Positions 36,878-49,980 of a DNA stretch of 64,000 bases are shown piece after piece. This DNA comes from Vitis vinifera (taxonomy: Eukaryota; Streptophyta; Magnoliopsida; Vitales; Vitaceae): the NCBI RefSeq assembly GCF_030704535.1, contig NC_081809.1:1534501-1598500 (forward strand), written 5' to 3'. Each line of letters opens with the position of its first letter. Positions within the stretch are counted from its first letter, which is position 1. Below the pieces are notes generated by a model. It saw only the letters and a list, made by a program, of their open reading frames with translations, was not told the origin of the DNA and did no database searches. Made by a program: the position numbers and the translations under genes.

Positions 36878-39800
36878 TCACTGGACGGGAATCTGGGATC
36901 TTGCAGCACTGCGTGAGCACTTCTTTCGACCGGTTTTGCTAAGTGCGCAGACACAAATCTCAAGGAGCTCATAGTCCTCTTCCCAAGCCAACAGGGACGC
37001 CATCTCTGGGTTTTCCAAGAGCATCTTTGAAGTCAGGAATCCAGCAATTGTCCATGTTTGGTAGAGCCGTGACTGCTTGCCTATGAACCGCCCATTTCGT
37101 GTGTCATAATATTCAGGCCAGTGGTCTACTGAAAGTCTCTCTTCAGCTAAAGCAACTGCCTTTCTTGCTAATTCTGGCCTTCCCATCTTAATGCAGGCCA
37201 ATGTGAACTGAAATGCAGAGAACGAGAAGCATTAGTATGATATGGCCAGCATTCCCCATCATTATTATATAGATGCGGATTAATTTTTCAGCAACTGCTC
37301 TTTTGGTAGACCTAATTGTTGAACCTCAATTTGGTTCAAAATGATTTATAATGAGGAAAAGGATGATGGGGGACAAAAACACTGTGAAGATAAGAAGTGC
37401 TTTCTAATGAATTAACATGTAGAAAGATAATCATTCTGGAAGCTTTACAAAAAAGGTTCAGGGAACTCATACTATATAATCACGAGAAATTTTACCTGCC
37501 ACAGGAGTGTTGGCCAAGATCCACCATTATGATATGACCATGGCCTGCAAGTAAGCAGAGAAATTCAGTGTTTGAATAAGAATATTTTACTAGAATTGAT
37601 GTGGAGGTGCTGACAAATGAGGTTGACGCAAGAAAAGAACAGGAAACTCTAAAGAGCCTCACGTGTTTTTTGGGTCACTGCCAGTGATTATACGCCATTC
37701 CTCATTCTCTAGAGCAGGGTAACATATTTTAAGAGGCATATGTGCCACAAGATCATCCCATTTGGCTTCAATTAAATTCAGAATACCCTCATTCTGTTTG
37801 GCAGTACCCAAAGATGATATAATGGACCAAAGATTTCCAAGGGTGAAAAATCTGAAATCCATATGTGCAGGTTGTAGATTGCCAATAAGATAGCCACCTT
37901 GGTCAGGTATCCAATCTACCAGCCAGGTAGGAATTTGATCCGGATAAATGTTGAACTTGTTGATGGCATCTGTAGAGTATTCCTCTGTCTTGTAACGATA
38001 TATCTCATTGATCTTCTTCATATCCACCCAATAATACTCTCGGATATGAAATGACAGGGCACTTAATCGGTTGTTGATGGCCCTCACCAAATTCTTGGTT
38101 CCATCATTGACAGTGATCATCTCACGGGAGCAACGTAGTGCTGAATAGAATAAGGCCTGTGAAATAAGATTTGTCAACAAAATGATAAGAGACCAGAAAC
38201 TTGAAGCACCAATCGAAAGCTGTAAAGAAAGACATGAGATATATGTTGAACACATGAACTTGAAAACCTACTCATCCAAACATTCACATGGAGGGAATAA
38301 GCAAGAATTGCAAAATAATAGCCAAAGGAAGATGCCATACAACCATTAGCAACATAACTAATTCTACCTTAATATCTAATCTTCTTGAACAAGTAATAAA
38401 TGGAGAAGAATAGTTCACCAAAATCCAATACATACAAAAAGCTCAAAACTACACAGAGCATGCACAACTTACTTGGATTTCAAGAGGGTGGCCGTGAATA
38501 CCCATGCGTCTATCAATCATGCAGGAACCATCAGTGACTAAAAGAGAAGGGAACATGTCAAACCCATCAGTTAAACATAAATTAAGGATCAGTCTTATGC
38601 CTGTCTGGACATCTACTCTTTCTTGCAATGCATAGTCACCCGTGATCTTTCCATAAGCTCTCAACAAAATGATCCACCACAACCCTGTCAGAGTAGTTAA
38701 CATATAAAACAGTGCTTCAGATTTTACACAATGCTAACTGTCAGATTGTTATTTAATATGTGTAGGTAAGAATTAATCTTATTGCATGAAAAGCACTGGA
38801 TAAACATCTGGATATGAAGCAACTGAGAAAAATAACAACAGATCATGTAGCAAAGCTAAACCTACCAGAATCAACAGGGGCAACACGCCCAATCGCTGAT
38901 TCACCAAAATCAGGATCCAAAACTTCCTCAAATGCTCCATTGCCGCCATCAAGAGGCACAGTTCTAACTTTAAAACTTGCTGGCATCAACCCTTGCCCAG
39001 GGCTGTAGCAGTCCACAGTCTTCTCCCAACTCTAAGCAACAAACACCAAAACGATATGTTTAAATTTATGTCAAAGCTCACAGAAATCCCAAATTTGCAC
39101 AAGCTAGCTATTTGAACTACAGGCCTTCAATAGGCTTCCCCAGTAGATTACCCTTCACTGTGGCTTCATATTTTGTCAAAGGGGTATTATTTTCCATGAT
39201 GAAACTAGGAATTCTTTTTTTCTTGTAAATGAGGAAAAGATATTCCTTGTTCTTTGGCCTTTGTGATGCTAAATTTCATTATAAGTCAGGACATCTGACC
39301 AAATAATGGATTCAAAATTTTTCCCATTTAGTTTCTGTATAAGGCCTCACTGATTCTTTCCATAATTTGTTTAATAATCATGTGGGTGTTGTACAGAAAA
39401 TTTTTAACTCATGTTTCTTTCACATATGATTTATGCAAAAAAAAAAAAATCATTACAAGAATAGGCTTTTACAGAAAGTAGCAGCCATCACCACAAAGTA
39501 AATAAAAAACAATCCTAAACTTGAATTTCAAGAAACCCTTAAACCTCTCCTATATTATTGTCTGTGGAGATGACTCTCAATTTCTTTTGATTTGAATGAT
39601 GGATTTCTAGTTTACAATGCTAGGTAAACCCGATAATTGAATAAATTTCAAAAGATGCATGATAATGCCCTTATTGTATTACACACAAAAATAATGAAAT
39701 CATGTGCATCACTGAGCAGAAATTCACTTAACATAAAAGGGAAACAAACAGTAACATCAACATCAAACCAGAAGAAAAATCAAAATAAAAACCACAACTC

Positions 39801-40573
39801 ACCTGTAACTGTAATGTATGAAGGAGAAAATTCTTCACAATCTCTCCCTCTCCTTTAAGCAAGAATGCAAGCGCTGATGGGACAAAATCCCGAATAAAGA
39901 CCTGATCATAATTCAGCGGTTGCTTATCCCCTGGGTCATTAGCTGCAACAGTCCCCACCGGATTTCCACAGTAATCCACAACTGCACTTCTCAACAGCCT
40001 CCATGCCTCTTTTTCAATCTCGGGCACCTCTCTCTCAACCTTTTCCTTATTCAAACCCTCTGAATGATCAAAATTCACATCCGGGTCCTTAAATTCTAAG
40101 CCCGACTCCTCCTCTACATGACCCCTCTCAATTCTTTCAATCACCAATGGCTTCACATTCAATCCACCATTGATATAAATGCTCTCAAACCCCTTCTCAT
40201 TCACATGACTCTCCACCGACGTCGAATGCTTCCTAAAATCCGACGCCACATTCGAGATCACCAAAACACCTCTCCTACCTCCATGAGCACCACTACAACT
40301 TCTGTAAACCCTAATTTGGCCCCAATTCGGATCGGACAACCGAAAAGCCCTCCGATTCGAATTGATTCCACATTTCTTACCCAGAATTTGAGCGCTACAA
40401 CAGTGGAATCTCCGGCTATGGATCAACTTGGATTGAAATTTCGACGAATTATCAGCAATGAAATGGTTTGATTTTGAAGATGGGAATTTGAAAATGGAGG
40501 AATTCCTACAGCTGGTTAGAACTCTACAGTAGGGTTTCATGGTCGTAATTCCAATATAACTGCTCGAGTTCAT
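36878..40573 (-). CDS. Alkaline/neutral invertase, mitochondrial A/N-InvA type, 6 exons
   Basis: Exons, from the 5' end: 40573-39803, 39031-38866, 38684-38473, 38156-37663, 37544-37496, 37207-36878. The frame closes at 673 aa. It hydrolyses sucrose to glucose and fructose at neutral to slightly alkaline pH (GH100). The first 170 residues are a poorly ordered, Ser- and Arg-rich extension that fits a mitochondrial presequence; the start [19 protein letters not shown] resembles this group. The catalytic domain begins at [20 protein letters not shown] and has [91 protein letters not shown] and [16 protein letters not shown], in the family order. The six-exon layout and the basic tail [13 protein letters not shown] support A/N-InvA. 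A plastid location cannot be excluded from sequence alone. Confidence 0.95.
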
Positions 40574-40870
40574 GATCCGTAAAAAATCAAAATATTATAT
40601 ATATCAAATGAGGTTGAAATGGAACAATTTTTATATATATACAGAGCTCTGTCGATCCTGAAAATTTGATCAACAGAGAGTAAAAAATATAGGCAAAAAG
40701 GAGGATAAAAATCACTATATATGTATATAAAATGAGAAATGGAAATCAAATGGAATGATTTTTTAACTTACAGTTGAAGAAAAAAAACACGTTGACGAGC
40801 GAAATGGTTTGAATGTGAAGAGCAGCAGATTTGGGGGAGGTCGGTGGAGTGGGCCTTTTATAGAGACGGA
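40574..40870 (-). promoter_or_regulatory. Invertase leader and core promoter with a possible 5'UTR intron
   Basis: On the minus strand a TATA box CTATAAAAGG lies at about 40855-40864. In the leader, a donor CAACT|GTAAGT (intron starting at 40771) and an acceptor ATTTTCAG|GA (intron ending at 40658) would frame a 114-base 5'UTR intron. Both sites are good by eye; transcript data are needed. Confidence 0.5.
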
Positions 40871-43800
40871 TGAAGAAGCTTCGTGGATGGAGAGAAATTG
40901 GCGTGGAAATACGAAGTTGTAAGCGTGGTTTGACGGTTGTGCCCATGCGCGTGATTGGTGGTGTCAATGGTCACATGGAATTACGGATATACCCTCAGAA
41001 GTGGATAAACACGAAAGGTTGGTGGGGGAGGAGGGAGAGGGGGAAGGGCAATTTGGGTAATCGAGGGGAGGAGGAAGGGAAGATGGACTTGGCAGATAAA
41101 GGGTAAAATCGTCCAGGCACAATTTACGATTTCGAAATGATCAATTTGGTCGGCGAGGAGTCAGTCTAAAAAAAAATGTGCGGGATTCAATAAAGATCAA
41201 CTTTTGGCTTTTTCCATCTGAAATTAAAAATTTATAAAAAAATAAAAAAGAGAGGACAGCGAGGAATCCTACAGCTTGGCTTTTGTATAAATATACAGTA
41301 CAAGTCTACGTATAAAGAGCATGGGGTACACGTGGACTTCTGCAATTGGATAAAAAATGGGTTAAGTTTGTTGAAATATCTCGCTAAGTCGTCTCTTTCT
41401 GAGTTGTAAATATCGCGATATTTAAAGATAATACGTGGCTTAGGCTTTTGGGTGTCAATTTTATCAGGGCTGTGGTCCAGTCACTGTCCCGATATAATTT
41501 CGTTATAGCGTTCAAGGCACTTTTCAATTTGGAAACCTTTACCCTTTTATCTCCCATCTTCAATTCTTTTTATTTTTTATTTTTTATTTTATGGATTTTA
41601 AACTTAAAATTATTTTTTTTAAAAAGATCTGAAATTGATATTTAAAGTAAGAGTATTTTTTTTTTAAATAATTTTAATTTTAATTTATTTTTAAAAATTG
41701 TTCAAAACTCATTAGCGTTGGTTAAAATTTTCGATCCCTATTATTCTGATGGAGATAAGAATAAGAATTCTCAATAAAATAAAATAAAATAAAACGTATA
41801 ATTATCCAAAAAAAAATCAAGTTCGTTGAATGTTTCGATTTTTTGAAGTGTGTAATTGATTGGGCAGCCTGAAAAATGTTAGTGGCAGGAAATAATGGAA
41901 GATGAGTAGGATGAGGCTCCAAGTCAGCTGCTTTTCTCCATAGTCATCAAAGCTGACCTCAAATGCCAGTCCAGGCGTGTGGGTCTACCCAATCAAATTG
42001 CTCTTTATCCTTATCTTTATCTTCTTCCACCTCAATATTCGCATTTAAAATTCAATCTTTTATTTCTCAAATTTGCTATCGATAAAATCCGCCCTTCAAT
42101 TTTTTCAATTGGTATTTTTTCGCCCTTTTAAAATTATTTTCAGACGATATCTATTATCTACACAAAAATCAATTTTTAATCCAATATCAGATTCTATTAA
42201 TAAAAATATTACAAATGTATAAGTTTTTGTGTGAGATCTATTCACAAAAATAATGTTTTTTTTTTTTGAGAAAAACATTTTGAAAACATATTTGGTTATT
42301 AATTGTTCCCAAAACATATTTTTGATAATTGTTTTGAAAATAAAGAGTTTTTTTCAATGCATTTTAATTATTTTTATTTGTTTTTTAAGGTTTTAGTTTC
42401 AAAACTAATTGTATCTCTTATTTTAATTATTCTTATATATAAAGATTAAATACTTTTGAAAATAAATAAATTTTTTTATTAATTTTAATTATATTTTATT
42501 TTTTATGAACAAATCAAACATAAAAAAAAAAAAAAAATTCTTGGTATTTTATTTTTTCTTTCTTTAGCATTTTTTTACCAAACACAATGAAGATAGATAT
42601 CCTTTATGGTTATGTTTGATTTATTAAAAATTAGAGAAAAATGTGAAATAAATTAAATATAAAATCTTGTTTTCATAAACTTCTTATAACTTATTTTTCT
42701 CTATTATATAAAGATTAAATAATTTAAAAATATATAAATTTTAAATTAATTTTTATTATATTTGATTTTTCATGAAAAAATCAAACATGAAAAAATAATT
42801 TTTAATTTTTTTTTTCCTTTGATACTCTACTCGGACCAAAGGTAGACTATAAATTATGGCTTTAAATTTACATTAAGCTTTTAATTAAAAGTACAAAAAC
42901 CCCCTGGCCCAAAACCCCAGCGAAGCATAGTCCAAATGTTGAAAGAATCCTTCAACAGGCCCAGTTGTATCAAGCCCAATGTTTGACTTTTGAGGCCTAA
43001 AAGCAGAAACCTAATAAACATTGGACATATATCCAAGGCCCACTTCCCAATCCTTTTGCGCCAGATCAGTGACCTTCCCAAATTCCAATACTTGGGTTTT
43101 AAGTCCAAAATCAAACAAAACCAGCATGGGCCCAAAGAAAATGTGTGGGCCCATTCTACAGTTAGCCCAACCACATACTATAATCGACATGCTTACATGA
43201 AAGCCCCATGCAAGTTGCAGCTCCAGATAGCTTAATTAAAAATAAAACCACTAACTATTTGTTTATTAACAACTATAAGAACCTTCTATTAGCAAAATCC
43301 ACAAATTTTTTTAATCCAAATGTTCACGCGCACCACGGTTTTGGCTCGCGTAAGCAATGATACCATTTTCTACGACCGCACTTGTCGAATGCCATGGATA
43401 TGGTCGATTGGATTAGATTAAGTCTAGCAGCTTGACCCGTGTTTTATGTGTGATTATAATCTTTATTAAACCCGAGTCATGGTCAATGCACTAGGCTGCT
43501 AATCCTCCGATTAATTCTGTTCAAAGTTTTCCTCTCATCCTCCCATAGTGTGTTAGTTGGTTTAAGCTTTTCCAATTTCCTCAATCCTTAATCAAAATCA
43601 GATAATAGAATTAGAAATACAAAAAGTGGCTTATCAATTTTACATTATTAAGTTGTTTCATTTTATTGGAGTGCTTTGATGTTTTAATTTTACAAACCCA
43701 CTCACTATCAATGACCGAATCCAATTTCACTTAATAGATGCATATAAGAAGCGGTATGAATGTTTTCTAACCGTTTTTCCTTTTAGGGTTATGAAAATTA

Positions 43801-46800
43801 GGAGAAAAGAAACATCATTTATGATATTAGATGATCCACGCAATTCAAATTTGTGGATCACAAAAGCCCCTAACCCCATGATGTTAATGTAACCAAAATG
43901 AAAACTACGTCTTTTCTAGATGTTATCCTATTTATAAGACATCAAGGATCCCTTTAGTTTATGGGTATCTTAATTAGGAAATGAGTATAATCCATCAAAA
44001 CAAAAAATTAATATGTTTTGGTATTAATAATGAAGTTTTATTTTTTTAGATTCGAGATCCTGGCAATATAAATAAAAAAGAAAAGAAAAGTAGTTGATTT
44101 TATTTTTAAAATATTTATAACTAAATCCAATTTTTATAAGTATTTTCGTCAAGATTTTTGTAATAAACTTACATTAATTATTCGATGATTCTAAAATCAA
44201 AGTCTCGTATTTTTAAATTTAGATATCATTAAACTATCAAACGAGTCTTTTGAATGTTTTTTATTTTTCCAATATGGAATATTACTCTATTGGACATTCC
44301 AAAATGTTGAGAGGTATAGGAGGAAAAATCTCAATGACCCTAAAAGAGGTCATACTTGGAGGTGGAGGACACATGACGGGTCAAAATCATACATCCATGT
44401 GGCTCCTCCCCATGTAAATGTAAATATATGATCAAAACTTAGCCCAAAAAAAACCAACTCAATTAACCACTTGGAAAGGGTGGATAAGCATGACCCAATA
44501 CAACACATTCCATTACTTAAAAGAGGAACCCCAACATGAAATTTTCCTTCATTTCTTACGGGTAGGAAAGATTTTCTATGCATTTGAAGATGTGACCAAG
44601 CGAAAAAAAAAATTGATGGATATGACCCCAATAACTTTGGCTGGCTAGCTAGGCCATTGAACTTGTGGCTGTGAGGCTTTGCAGGCCAAATGAAAAGGGG
44701 GCACCATGGAAACGTGTCGCTTTCAATACAAAGCTTCACGCAAGTGATGAATGGGAATGGGAATGGTAAAGGCAGTGAAATGGACACTTGAATAAAATCA
44801 ACCAGGAATAGGAATATGGAGAAGGATATAGTACACTTGGTGGTCACACACATGTGTTTCATAAGATTTTACCTTCTAATTTGGTTTGAAAATTGATGGC
44901 TATGAGTCTCATGATGATGAGGTTCTTGGGGAGCCCATGTGCGCATCAATGCTTTTAAGGGAAATTACGGGGTGGTTTCGCATTTCTTTTTTTTCATAAA
45001 TTAAGACAATTTCAAATTAAATTAACTATATATGACCATGTCTTAGAAAGTTTTGATTTAAATTTCACTACTCATTTTTATTCCATAAAATGTGATTCAA
45101 CAATTTTTTTTTTTTTAAGGAATCTCTTGATTAGACTTTAGTACGTGTGTTACACAACATTTTTACCACCGAAGTATGGTATGAAAAATGTTGTGCATGG
45201 GAGTATAGTAAGGTAGTTCTTCCATGTAGCTCATCAATGTTTGAGAGAAAAGCTTGGATTTACCTCGTATGGTTGAAACCTTAACTTGCATTAGAACCAT
45301 TATTTGAAAAAAAAAATGAAACTCATAAATTTAAATTTTGAGTTAATTTCACCTGCCTCTATGGGTCTATTTATTTTTTATTTTTTAAAATAAATTTTAT
45401 AACTAGAATTAATTTATAAAAATATTAATTGATAAAATGTAAAATCAACGATAATCAAGTATATTTATACAAAGCTTTAAAGGGTTTTAAATTAAATTAA
45501 CTATTTAAATTCCAATATGTGTAAACAAGAAAAGTTTTTGAAAAAATTTGTAAGTTAAAAAAAAAAACTTATCAGACAACCATTTCTCGATATTTTTCCA
45601 TATAAAAGAATACATTTAAACAAATTTATATTTCTTTCGATTCATTAAGAAATAATAATTATATTGTAACTTTCAAATAATTTCTTAAAAATAATCAAAT
45701 ACTTTTTTTTTATTATTATTATTATTATTTTTACAATATTGCCTCTTTTTAAGCCTTTCAAATCATGAATGATATGAATGATTAGGCTCCTTAGCCTAAA
45801 TAGACTTTGATATGTATTGTCAACCATTTTGTAAAGGACATGAAAAAGAAGGAGATGTGGAGAAGCAAGGACAAGTTGAGCTTTCAACATTATAAAAACT
45901 TTATAAGATAATAACATTAGTGAAAAAAGCAAGCCATGGTATCCACCAATATTGGGGGATGGAATGATTCAAGATACAAGCAACAATTTTGGTTTGTTTA
46001 GAAAGATTTTATTTCTATCAAGAAATGTGGAAGGAACCCTAGCGACTGAATCTTTAATCTTTATCAACAATCATGGCGAATCTTTATTCCCCATTTTGTG
46101 GTGCATGGCATTGTAGATTGTATTGTGGAGACCCAACTTCTTCTTCCATAAGTGCTTTTCCATCTCATTTCATAGGGTGAAAATTATATTTTTTTAAATT
46201 TAAAAAAATAATAATAATCTTTACAAATTAGTAAATAAAAAGATATAATATAATCTTTATGAAATATATATATTTTAAAAAATCATAAATAAAAAATTTT
46301 GTTTTTTATTTTTCTTAGCATGCTATGTATGGAGCACACATCATGGCTCAAGCAACAAAATTTTTATTTCTTGACGCAATTCCATTTTCAACATTCATCA
46401 ATTTTTTTCAACATTTATCAATAATATGGCTATATTTGGTTTTTAAAATATTTGAGAGAAAATATTTAAAAAATAATAATAATAATAAAATAAAATTTAA
46501 ATTTAAAATTAATAAATTATTTTTATTTATCATTTCAAATTTATTTCAATTATTTTAGTTCTTTTAATATAAAAACTAAATAACTTTTTTCTTATAGATT
46601 TCGATGACACAATCAAATAAGATAAAAATAATTTTTTAATTTTTTTTCTTAATACTTTAAAAAAATCAGATATAACCTTTGAGTTATTATTGAAGTCATA
46701 ATTCTGACAATATTTTTTAAAATAATTCTTTATTATTTTAAAAATAAGATTTTATTTAAGAAATAAAAAATATTTTTCTCATATATAATATAAAATATTT

Positions 46801-48338
46801 TAAATTTGCAATTATTAATAAAAATATTTTATTGTTTTTTTAAATGTCTTAAATTTATTATTGAAATTAATTCAATTTTCATAATGATTTTTCGAGAGAG
46901 AGAAAAAAAGGTCGATGCTTCTCGGATCGTGATTTAGGCTGCCATTTATTATCTCATTAAATTTTTTATTAATATAATTGGAGGAAAATCCCTAGCTCCA
47001 ATATTCATGGAACTGAATTGTTTTAATTTTTCTTTTTCTTTTTTTTCCAAAATAATAAGTACATCCTCAGGACCTCAACCAAAGCTTCCGTTTTTGCTCG
47101 GCTGTGAGATTGTTATGGGTGGACTTGAAGATTTGGTGACAGTAACGGTATACTTTTTCCAGATATAGGAGTGGTGGGGCTACGGTCCCACAATTGATGG
47201 CATCAGATGCCACCTACATTGCCCACGTGGGACTATTCTAGTGGACCCCATTCCCTTGACTCCAAGTCATCTTTCCGCTAGTGGGTCCCATCAACTCAAA
47301 AAAATCAACGTGGCCTCCAAAGAAGATGAGTCATGGAAGTAACTTTGGTGCATTCCAGTTGTCTGCTACAACGTCATTTTTGTTATTATTATTATTATAT
47401 AAAAAAAATATTAGGAATAATGAGATGTACATGTGGACTTGTGATTGGGCAGCTTCAAGACTTGCGGCTGTCAGTGCTTCAGTCCAGGAAGCCTAACACT
47501 TTTTAGTTTTTACACGTGTAAGCCCCTCAACCCCTCCCACCCTCGGGACCACTTCGGTGGCTTGTCCAAAAGGCACGAGTCCTCTCTCTCGCCTGAGATT
47601 CCCGCCGCCACTCTCCTCACTATTCCATCACGTTTTCATCCGGTTTTTCTTCTTCCTCAAGAAATTACTTTATAAAATTTATATATACTATTATTATTAT
47701 TTTTGTTTGGAATAACTCAAAATTTTAAAGTCATTGATAAAGTCAAGTGAATTTATTTTAAATATTATTATTAAATCCCTTAATTAATAATGAAAATTAT
47801 TAAATCGTGTTTTAATTAATAATGAAAACTGATAAGATCGATTAAGGATGAGTTGACGACATGCCACGAATCAAAATCATTGCGAAATTCCCTTTTTGTC
47901 ATCTAGAACAAGGAACTGTTGGTAGGTTCAGACCCCATGGACCAGATTTCTAAAGTGCCATGACTTAAAAAATTATATTAGTGGAACCAATTATTCACCG
48001 TCGACATTTAAAAAAAAAAAAATGGCTACCATAAAAGTAAAAAGAAAAAAGGACAAACACGAAAAGCGATCAATGTAAAAATTTAAATTACACGGTCAAT
48101 TTCAATGAATGAGATTCAAAAAACCTCAAATTACAAATCCCCCCCTCAGAAGAAAAGCATACGGAATACAAACTAAAAAAAAAGGAAAAAAAATTCACAG
48201 TTTAACCTGTCCATTCTTCACAAATTCTAATTTTGTATCCTAGATTATTGTGTTCTAGTGACATTTATGTATTTCGCTATTGGCCCAATATTTTCTGCAA
48301 ATATCAAATTGGGCTCATTTTTTTATTATTATTGTTTA
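40871..48338. other. Long gene-free region between invertase and MYB genes
   Basis: The first 200 bases should be invertase promoter. Beyond that it is AT-rich spacer with islands of normal composition at about 41270-41460, 42880-43240 (several GGCCCA/TGGGCC motifs), 44340-44870 and 47050-47660. The 44350-44862 island has a 170-codon minus-strand frame of low complexity that I do not recognise. About 42290-42800 has AT-rich MITE-like debris. No gene is called. Confidence 0.5.
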
Positions 48339-49738
48339 TCAGATGTTGGTGAACTGCGTCTGTACGGACCAAATGTCTTCCACATTCCACAAATTGTCCG
48401 CCGTGGCCGTGTCGCCGCCTTCGTACCACTGGGTGTTTGGCTCCATGGATTGGAAATCCAATCCTTGGTTGAAGTAACCCGAGGGGCTGATTAGCGAATC
48501 TGTGTACCCAACCTGGCCGGTCTGGAAAAAATCCGGGTTTTGGTTGTCACTGACCGGGAAATTGTAAATCTCTGTCAGGTCCGAGACGGGTGAAACCTGC
48601 GCTCCAAACGAGTCCGATGAAGCCGCTGTGCTAGAATTCTCCGGGGTGTAACCGGTGCTGACTTGCCCACCGTAGAAATCGGCGCCCCCGGCTGCCATCT
48701 GAGGAACCGCCGCACTTCCGGCGACGATATCGCAGCTACCACTGAACTGGTGGGCGGCCACGGCGGCCGGAGATGATCCTGATGTGGCCGCCGCCGCAGC
48801 CTGAATCCTCTCCACCAACCTTGGCATCCATAGATAACGCATGGTGTCCTTGAATTGCTTGCTGTTAACGTCGCATTTCAGCTGCTTGGCATGCTTCTGA
48901 ACCCGGGTTCTCCAGTAGTTTTTAATCTCATTGTCTGTTCTGCCCGGCAAGTGCTGTGCTATCTTCGACCACCTATGAAAATCAAGAAAATGGAGTATAT
49001 CATTGTTAGTCTTCATTTCTCTGGTTGTGTGACGTTAAATTTTTCACTGGGGTTTATCATTTATGTAATAAAATGGAGAGATCATGTACCGATTTCCCCA
49101 GCGGGAGTGAAGTTCAAGAATCAGAAGTTGTTCTTCGAGAGTGATGTTTCCACGTCGAACATCTGGGCGGAGATAGTTCAGCCACCTCAATCTGCAGCTT
49201 TTTCCAGTTCTTTTCAGGCCTGTTTCAATGATGAAGTTGTTTTGGTAAAGTTTTTTCCAGGAACAGAAAAAGAAAAATGCATAGAAACAAACAACAATTC
49301 CCTTATACTGTGCTTTTGCTTATACTTTACATATAAATATGCTATGATTAGCTCCGCAATATGCTTGGTTTTTTTAATCTCCTTATGGGTACGGCTTGCT
49401 AAAGAATAATGATGTGGGTGTATCTCATTCTTTTAAGCAATAAATCAAAGGTTTTTTTGCATCTGAGATGAATGAAAGAAAAGAAAAAAGAAAAAAGGAA
49501 AGTGGAGAAATTGAGCAATTGGGTTCCTTTGGTTTCTACTGAATTGAATTGGTTTAAGGAAGAATAAGAAGAAGAAGCTACCTGCACAGCGAGCGAGAGA
49601 GTTCCAGCGGCCTTCGCCCTGGGTAGCAATGTAATTGACGAGTGTAAGATCTTCTTCCACAGTCCATGGGCCTCTCCTCAGGTCCATCTCTTCTTCACTC
49701 AAAACGGTGGAGCTACCACCTCTACCATTAACATCCAT
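48339..49738 (-). CDS. R2R3-MYB transcription factor, subgroup 20 (MYB108/MYB78/MYB2-like), 3 exons
   Basis: Exons 49738-49582, 49219-49090 and 48972-48339 close to 306 aa. R2 (about residues 21-72) starts [21 protein letters not shown]3 (about 74-123) includes [20 protein letters not shown] and ends at [20 protein letters not shown]. The conserved block just after R3 ([23 protein letters not shown]) is the mark of subgroup 20, which acts in stress, jasmonate, wound and senescence responses and in stamen maturation. The C-terminal half is Ser-, Gly- and Ala-rich and ends with an acidic, aromatic stretch ([10 protein letters not shown]), a likely activation domain. Two introns at the standard R2R3 positions. 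The ATG at 49738 is the first in frame; upstream TTG was not used. Confidence 0.95.
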
Positions 49739-49980
49739 TCCGAACAAAGTCTCTGATTGATTGAAACAAAAGTCTTTGATTCAGAGAGAAGAAAGAAAAG
49801 AGAGAGAGAGAGAAAGAAAGACTTTTGGTTCTTTTAGAGAGAAAGGGGGAGGGTGCTTGGATTAATCCAAGAGGATAGAGGTGGTGTGGGGTTTTTATAG
49901 AGATAGAGAGATAGGTTTGAAAATGGTGACATGTGAGAGAAAGAGAGAGAGAGAAGGAGAGAGAAAGAGCGCACACGCCG
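49739..49980 (-). promoter_or_regulatory. MYB gene leader and core promoter
   Basis: On the minus strand a TATA box CTCTATAAAAACCCC is centred near 49897, about 155 bases before the ATG. The leader is dominated by CT runs (GA on the plus strand, about 49785-49845 and 49915-49970), common in plant 5' leaders. Confidence 0.6.

Noticed and set aside
42881..43240. Overlapping frames of 97 and 81 codons on opposite strands.
   Set aside because: The open frames follow from repeated GGCCCA-type motifs; no domain or start context.
45850..45875. TGGAGAAGCAAGGACAAG resembles miR164.
   Set aside because: Several internal mismatches and no hairpin.
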